Made by a program: the position numbers and the translations under genes. DNA of 64,000 nt from an uncultured Muribaculaceae bacterium (GTDB taxonomy: Bacteria; Bacteroidota; Bacteroidia; Bacteroidales; Muribaculaceae). The DNA is taken from positions 1 through 64,000 of the forward strand of contig CALUMJ010000007.1 of assembly GCA_944321715.1 (NCBI GenBank), in the 5' to 3' direction. The notes below the pieces were generated by a model that saw only the letters and a program-made list of their open reading frames with translations, ran no database searches and had not been told where the DNA came from. Positions 59,958-64,000 of this stretch are shown here, one piece after another. Numbering within the stretch: the stretch's first letter is position 1; each line of letters begins with the position of its first letter.

Positions 59958-62900
59958 TTATTTGTTTTTGATGTTTTCAATCCACTTGCGCGCATTCACG
60001 AATGCTTCGACCCACGGGGTCACTTCGTCGGCGAGGCGGTCGGCAGGGTAGTTGCCGCATTGCCATGGGAATATGGCGCGTTCCAAGTGCGGCATCATGG
60101 CAAGGTGTCGCCCATCGGCCGATGCAATGCCGGCCACTGCGCATGGCGAGCCGTTGGGGTTGGCTGGGTAGGCATCGTAGGAATATTGTGCCACCACATT
60201 GTAATTTTCCACGCCCTCGGGCAGGAAGAATTTGCCCTCGCCGTGGGCCACCCAGATTCCGAGCGATGAACCTGCGAGCGAACCGAGCATCACCGAGTTG
60301 TTCTGCGGAATATTCACGCTCAGGTAGCGCGATTCAAACTTGTGCGAGTCGTTGTGCAGCATTTGTGCCCGTTGACGGTGTTCGGGGTTGATGAGGTTGA
60401 GTTCGACCATCAATTGGCAACCGTTGCAAACGCCGAGGCTCAGCGTGTCGCTGCGCTTGTAGAAGTTTTCGAGTGCCGTGCGTGCCTTTTCGTTCCATAA
60501 GAAGCCACCAGCCCAGCCCTTGGCCGAGCCGAGCACGTCGGAATTGGAGAAACCGCCGCAGAACACAATCATGTTTACATCTTCGAGAGTTTCGCGGCCC
60601 GATATGAGGTCGGTCATGTGCACATCTTTCACGTCGAAACCTGCGTAATAGAGCGAGTAGGCCATTTCACGGTCGCCATTCACGCCCTTTTCGCGAATGA
60701 TTGCTGCCTTGATGCCCGATGTGCCGTGGCTGAACCCTGCGATACCCAAGTCGGCGGCTTTGCCGCTGAAAGTGGCAGGGAAATGGAACGTGGTGGGTTG
60801 GTTCTTGTAGTTGTCGCGGCGCATGGCGGCACATTCCTCCCCGCTTTGTTTGGTGTCGAGCAGGTATGACGAGTTGAACCACAAGTCGCGCAGTTGGTCG
60901 ATGTCGAATGAATAGTCTTTGCCATTGTGAGCCACATTGACCGAACGTCCGGTGGCTGTTGTACCGATGCAGTAGTATTTAATGCCGGCATTATCGAGGA
61001 TACTCTTTGCAGCGTCTATTTGCGAGTTGCTTATTTGTGCTACCACGGCAGGGTTTTCGGCAAACATGACTTTTACTATATCGCTCTCTCCGAATGCATC
61101 GGTGTTGACGTTTAAGCCACCATCGGTGTTGGAGAATGTCATTTCAAGCAGTGTGGTGAGCAGGCCACCGGCCGAAACGTCGTGCATGGCGAGCAGCATG
61201 GAGCCATCCACCAATTGCTGCACGGCATTGAACGCCGCAGCGAAGTATTGCGCCGATTTCACGGTAGGAGCTTCGTTGCCGACGAACCCGAGCGACTGAG
61301 CAAGAGCCGAGCCGCCGAGCCGCAGTGCATCGCCCGAGAAGTCGATGTAAAGCAGTGTGCTGTCGATGCCATTTGCAACGACGGGCGAAACGGTCTTCTT
61401 CACATCGGCCACTTCGCCGGCTGCCGATATTATGACAGTGCCAGGTGCGAGTATTTTTTTGTCGCCATATTTTTGAGTCATCGACAGGCTGTCCTTGCCA
61501 GTGGGTATGTTGATGCCGAGTGCGCACGCAAAGTCGCTGCATGCCTGCACGGCAGCATAAAGTGCAGCATCTTCGCCAGCATTGCGGCAAGGCCACATCC
61601 AGTTGGCGCTGAGTGATATGCTTTTCAGCCCTTCGGCGAGATTTGCGCCCACAATGTTGGTCAGAGCTTCGGCAATCGACATTACCGACCCGGCGGCAGG
61701 GTCGATTAGTGCCACTTGCGGCGCATGGCCTATTGAAGTGGCTATGCCCTTTGTGCCAGTGAAGTCGAGGGCAACCACGCCGCAGTCGCTAAGCGGCAGT
61801 TGCAGTGCGCCCACGCATTGCTGGCGGGCGATTTTGCCTGTGATTGAGCGGTCAACCTTGTTGGTGAGCCAGTCTTTGCAAGCCACGTGTTCGAGTTGCA
61901 GCACTGTCTGTGCATATTCGAGCAGGTTGTCTTGTGAGTATTCTATACCTTTATATGTGTGCTTGACAGTGGTATCGTTCATCACCGTTATCGGTGAATT
62001 GCCGAACATGTCGCTCATTGCCAAGTCGATAGGCTTCACGCCGTCTTTCTGCTCGAATACAAAGCGGTGGTCGCCGGTGGTTTCGCCGATTACGTAGAAT
62101 GGCGAACGTTCGCGGTCGGCGATGCGGCCAATCATTGCCACATCTTTTTCTTCAACCACCATGCCCATTCGCTCTTGAGATTCGTTGCCGATGATTTCTT
62201 TTGCCGACAGAGTCGGGTCGCCTATTGGCAGCGCATCCATGTGTATTATGCCACCCGTTTCCTCCACCAACTCCGACAGGGCATTGAGATGCCCGCCGGC
62301 ACCGTGGTCGTGGATTGATACTATGGGGTTGTCGTCGCATTCGGCAAGAGCGCGAATGACGTTTGATACACGTTTCTGCATCTCGGGGTTGGCCCGTTGC
62401 ACGGCATTGAGCTCGATAGAGTTGTCATACAGTCCTGTATCGACCGACGAAACTGCGCCGCCGCCCATGCCTATGCGGTAGTTGTCGCCGCCCAGCAGCA
62501 CCACTTTCTCGCCGGGAACCGGGGTGCCTTTTATTGCATCACGCTTGTTGGCAAATCCCACGCCGCCAGCCAGCATGATAACTTTGTCGTAGGCAAATTG
62601 ACGGTCGTCCTCGGCGTGCTCGAATGTCAGCACCGAACCGCAAATCAGCGGTTGTCCGAACTTGTTGCCAAAGTCGGATGCGCCATTGGAGGCCTTGATG
62701 AGGATTTCCTCGGGAGTCTGGTATAGCCACGGTCTTGCTTCCATGTTGATATTTTCCCATTTGCGGCCATTGCCTGGGCGTGGGTATGAAGTCATGTACA
62801 CGGCAGTGCCTGCCAGCGGCAAGCTGGCACAGCCGCCGCCGAGGCGGTCGCGGATTTCACCTCCCGAGCCAGTGGCTGCGCCGTTGAACGGCTCGACCGT

Positions 62901-63659
62901 GGTAGGGAAATTGTGTGTTTCGGCCTTTAGTGATATTACGGTGTCAATCTTTTTTGTTTCGAAATAGTCGGGGCGGTCGGGGTTGACCGGTGCAAATTGC
63001 ATGATTGCCGGGCCTTCTACGAAAGCTACGTTGTCCTTGTATGCCGATACCAACCGGTTTGGGTTGGTCTGCGAAGTCTTTTTGATAAGCTTGAAAAGCG
63101 ATGAAGGCATTTCCTTGCCGTCGATGATAAACTTGCCGTTGAAAATCTTGTGGCGGCAATGCTCGGAGTTGACTTGCGAGAAGCCGAATACCTCGCTGTC
63201 GGTCAGCGGGCGGCCGAGTTTGTCGCTCAGCTCCTTGAGGTATTTGATTTCTTCGGGATTCAGAGCCAGCCCTTCAGTTATGTTATATTCTTCAATATTG
63301 TGTATGTAAACAATCTCTTCGGGCGACTTGGTTATAGTGAATATGTTTTCATCGAGTTTGTCATAGACGCGTTGCAGCATCTTGTCATATTTCGGGTTGC
63401 TGTCGTTTGAGGCCGTAAACTCTTCGATGCGGTGTATTCCTGTCAATCCCATGTTTTGGGTTATTTCTACCGCATTTGTACTCCAGGGCGTAATCATTTC
63501 GCGGCGCGGGCCGATGAAAGTTCCTGTCAGCGTGGCATTGCCGACAATCTCGGCATCGCCCAGCAGCCATTTGATTTTCAGTATTTCATCATTTGTCAAT
63601 GAATGGTCAGCATCTATAGCATAATAAGTTATGCTTCCCTTTTTGAAGAATGTAATCAT
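59958..63659 (-). CDS. purL: phosphoribosylformylglycinamidine synthase, large single-chain form
   Basis: A 1233-residue PurL for step four of purine synthesis. The chain has an N-terminal PurS-like part, AIR-synthase domains (EVFGFSQVNSEHCRHKIF at about 155; SLKAETHNFPTTVEPFNGAATGSGGEIRD at about 235-263; GVGFANKRDAI), and a C-terminal class I glutamine amidotransferase domain with nucleophile Cys in LGVCNGCQL (about 1050) and His/Glu near the end (WVAHGEGKF, about 1155). The single chain is the form found in Bacteroidetes and Proteobacteria. A good promoter lies at 63701. Confidence 0.97.
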   Translation of the reverse strand: MITFFKKGSITYYAIDADHSLTNDEILKIKWLLGDAEIVGNATLTGTFIGPRREMITPWSTNAVEITQNMGLTGIHRIEEFTASNDSNPKYDKMLQRVYDKLDENIFTITKSPEEIVYIHNIEEYNITEGLALNPEEIKYLKELSDKLGRPLTDSEVFGFSQVNSEHCRHKIFNGKFIIDGKEMPSSLFKLIKKTSQTNPNRLVSAYKDNVAFVEGPAIMQFAPVNPDRPDYFETKKIDTVISLKAETHNFPTTVEPFNGAATGSGGEIRDRLGGGCASLPLAGTAVYMTSYPRPGNGRKWENINMEARPWLYQTPEEILIKASNGASDFGNKFGQPLICGSVLTFEHAEDDRQFAYDKVIMLAGGVGFANKRDAIKGTPVPGEKVVLLGGDNYRIGMGGGAVSSVDTGLYDNSIELNAVQRANPEMQKRVSNVIRALAECDDNPIVSIHDHGAGGHLNALSELVEETGGIIHMDALPIGDPTLSAKEIIGNESQERMGMVVEEKDVAMIGRIADRERSPFYVIGETTGDHRFVFEQKDGVKPIDLAMSDMFGNSPITVMNDTTVKHTYKGIEYSQDNLLEYAQTVLQLEHVACKDWLTNKVDRSITGKIARQQCVGALQLPLSDCGVVALDFTGTKGIATSIGHAPQVALIDPAAGSVMSIAEALTNIVGANLAEGLKSISLSANWMWPCRNAGEDAALYAAVQACSDFACALGINIPTGKDSLSMTQKYGDKKILAPGTVIISAAGEVADVKKTVSPVVANGIDSTLLYIDFSGDALRLGGSALAQSLGFVGNEAPTVKSAQYFAAAFNAVQQLVDGSMLLAMHDVSAGGLLTTLLEMTFSNTDGGLNVNTDAFGESDIVKVMFAENPAVVAQISNSQIDAAKSILDNAGIKYYCIGTTATGRSVNVAHNGKDYSFDIDQLRDLWFNSSYLLDTKQSGEECAAMRRDNYKNQPTTFHFPATFSGKAADLGIAGFSHGTSGIKAAIIREKGVNGDREMAYSLYYAGFDVKDVHMTDLISGRETLEDVNMIVFCGGFSNSDVLGSAKGWAGGFLWNEKARTALENFYKRSDTLSLGVCNGCQLMVELNLINPEHRQRAQMLHNDSHKFESRYLSVNIPQNNSVMLGSLAGSSLGIWVAHGEGKFFLPEGVENYNVVAQYSYDAYPANPNGSPCAVAGIASADGRHLAMMPHLERAIFPWQCGNYPADRLADEVTPWVEAFVNARKWIENIKNK

Positions 63660-63700
63660 AATTTGGAGTTATAGAGAATTATGAAATTGTATTTCAGGGA

Positions 63701-63731
63701 CAAATTTAGTGAAAATGACTTAATTGCGCAA
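63701..63731 (-). promoter_or_regulatory. promoter of purL and following genes
   Basis: On the minus strand TTG at 63731-63729, a 20-nt spacer and a perfect -7 box TAAATTTG at 63708-63701, 42 bases before the ATG. Confidence 0.85.
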
Positions 63732-63799
63732 TAATTAAATGTATAAGATGTGTAAGTATGTGAGTTGGGCGTGGTGGCGAAAAAATTCTACGGAATGAC

Positions 63800-63830
63800 T
63801 TGTGCAGTAGCGTTTATAGTCGTATCTTTG
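63800..63830 (+). promoter_or_regulatory. promoter of gyrA
   Basis: TTG at 63800-63802, a 20-nt spacer and a perfect -7 box TATCTTTG at 63823-63830. It is divergent from the purL promoter about 70 bases away. Confidence 0.85.
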
Positions 63831-63900
63831 TATGCTAAAACACTTATTTGGTAGTCCTTGTTTTGGATTATGCCGTAAGGAAAATATCATAATAAAAATA

Positions 63901-64000
63901 TGACAGAAGATCGAATATTAAAGATCAACATTGAAAAAGAGATGCGGTCGTCGTACATTGATTATTCGATGTCGGTTATTGTATCTCGTGCTCTGCCCGA
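63901..64000 (+). CDS. gyrA: DNA gyrase subunit A, N-terminal fragment
   Basis: The first 33 codons run off the window edge. The start [16 protein letters not shown] followed by [17 protein letters not shown] is the conserved GyrA opening (SYLDYAMSVIVGRALPD in E. coli). ParC is less likely because of the close match at this start. Confidence 0.88.

Noticed and set aside
1..64000. CRISPR arrays, complete insertion sequences with transposase, prophage genes
   Set aside because: No regularly spaced direct repeats, transposase or integrase motifs, or phage structural genes were seen anywhere in the window.

Overview
The window is from a gut-type Bacteroidales genome, probably a Muribaculaceae or Bacteroides relative. 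Evidence: most genes are preceded by the Bacteroidetes promoter (TTG or TTTG, 19-20 nt, then TAnnTTTG) rather than -35/-10 boxes and Shine-Dalgarno sites. Lipoproteins carry the acidic post-cysteine signal of Bacteroidetes surface lipoproteins. Family content also fits: LruC proteins, MurTKQ, myo-inositol lipid synthesis, GT3 glycogen synthase and a T9SS-plug protein. The species assignment is inference.

Layout. 0-13.4 kb: tRNA-Arg, ung, a DUF5103 plug protein, a BadF-type sugar kinase, then a tight operon for cell-wall turnover and muropeptide uptake (amidase, GT2, DUF4922, SpoIID/LytB, AmpG-like permease with a large periplasmic insert, NamZ). 13.4-16.9 kb: rplU-rpmA, pfkA, a possible 6S-like RNA and a UDG-like gene lacking a start codon. 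17-23 kb (minus strand): inositol-phosphate synthase, HAD phosphatase, CDP-alcohol phosphatidyltransferase, ATP-grasp, nucleotidyltransferase and pdxA, i.e. an inositol-lipid cluster. 23-30.4 kb: acetyltransferase, tRNA-Glu, yraN, then an operon joining a D-2-hydroxyacid (lactate/glycolate) dehydrogenase to murT-murK-murQ. MurQ releases D-lactate, which the first gene could oxidise. 30.6-36.7 kb: secreted alpha-amylase, glycogen synthase and glucan phosphorylase. 37-45.9 kb: two tandem LruC surface lipoproteins, a TonB-dependent receptor and a beta-helix-like lipoprotein.

45.9-55 kb is the accessory region. A CorA-like two-TM membrane protein is divergent from a 1390-residue STAND/NACHT-like NTPase, with a 204-bp fold-back element between them. 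After a GDPD gene comes a Ser/Thr kinase fused to an FGE/C-type-lectin domain. The last 40 codons of this gene look like the variable repeat of a diversity-generating retroelement: every presumed variable codon ends in C or T, as expected from mutagenised AAY codons. A short hairpin follows at the position of a DGR target hairpin. No reverse transcriptase or template repeat was seen in the window. Behind it lie a 272-bp fold-back and the third copy of a dispersed repeat.

55-64 kb (minus strand): purL, sppA, lpxK, purine nucleoside phosphorylase and thiL. The first 100 bases of gyrA are at the right edge.

A repeat family of about 180 bp, with terminal inverted repeats and two internal hairpins, occurs at 14.4, 23.8 and 55.0 kb, each time between convergent 3' ends. 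There is a minimal copy at 38-75 and a diverged relative at 32.1 kb.
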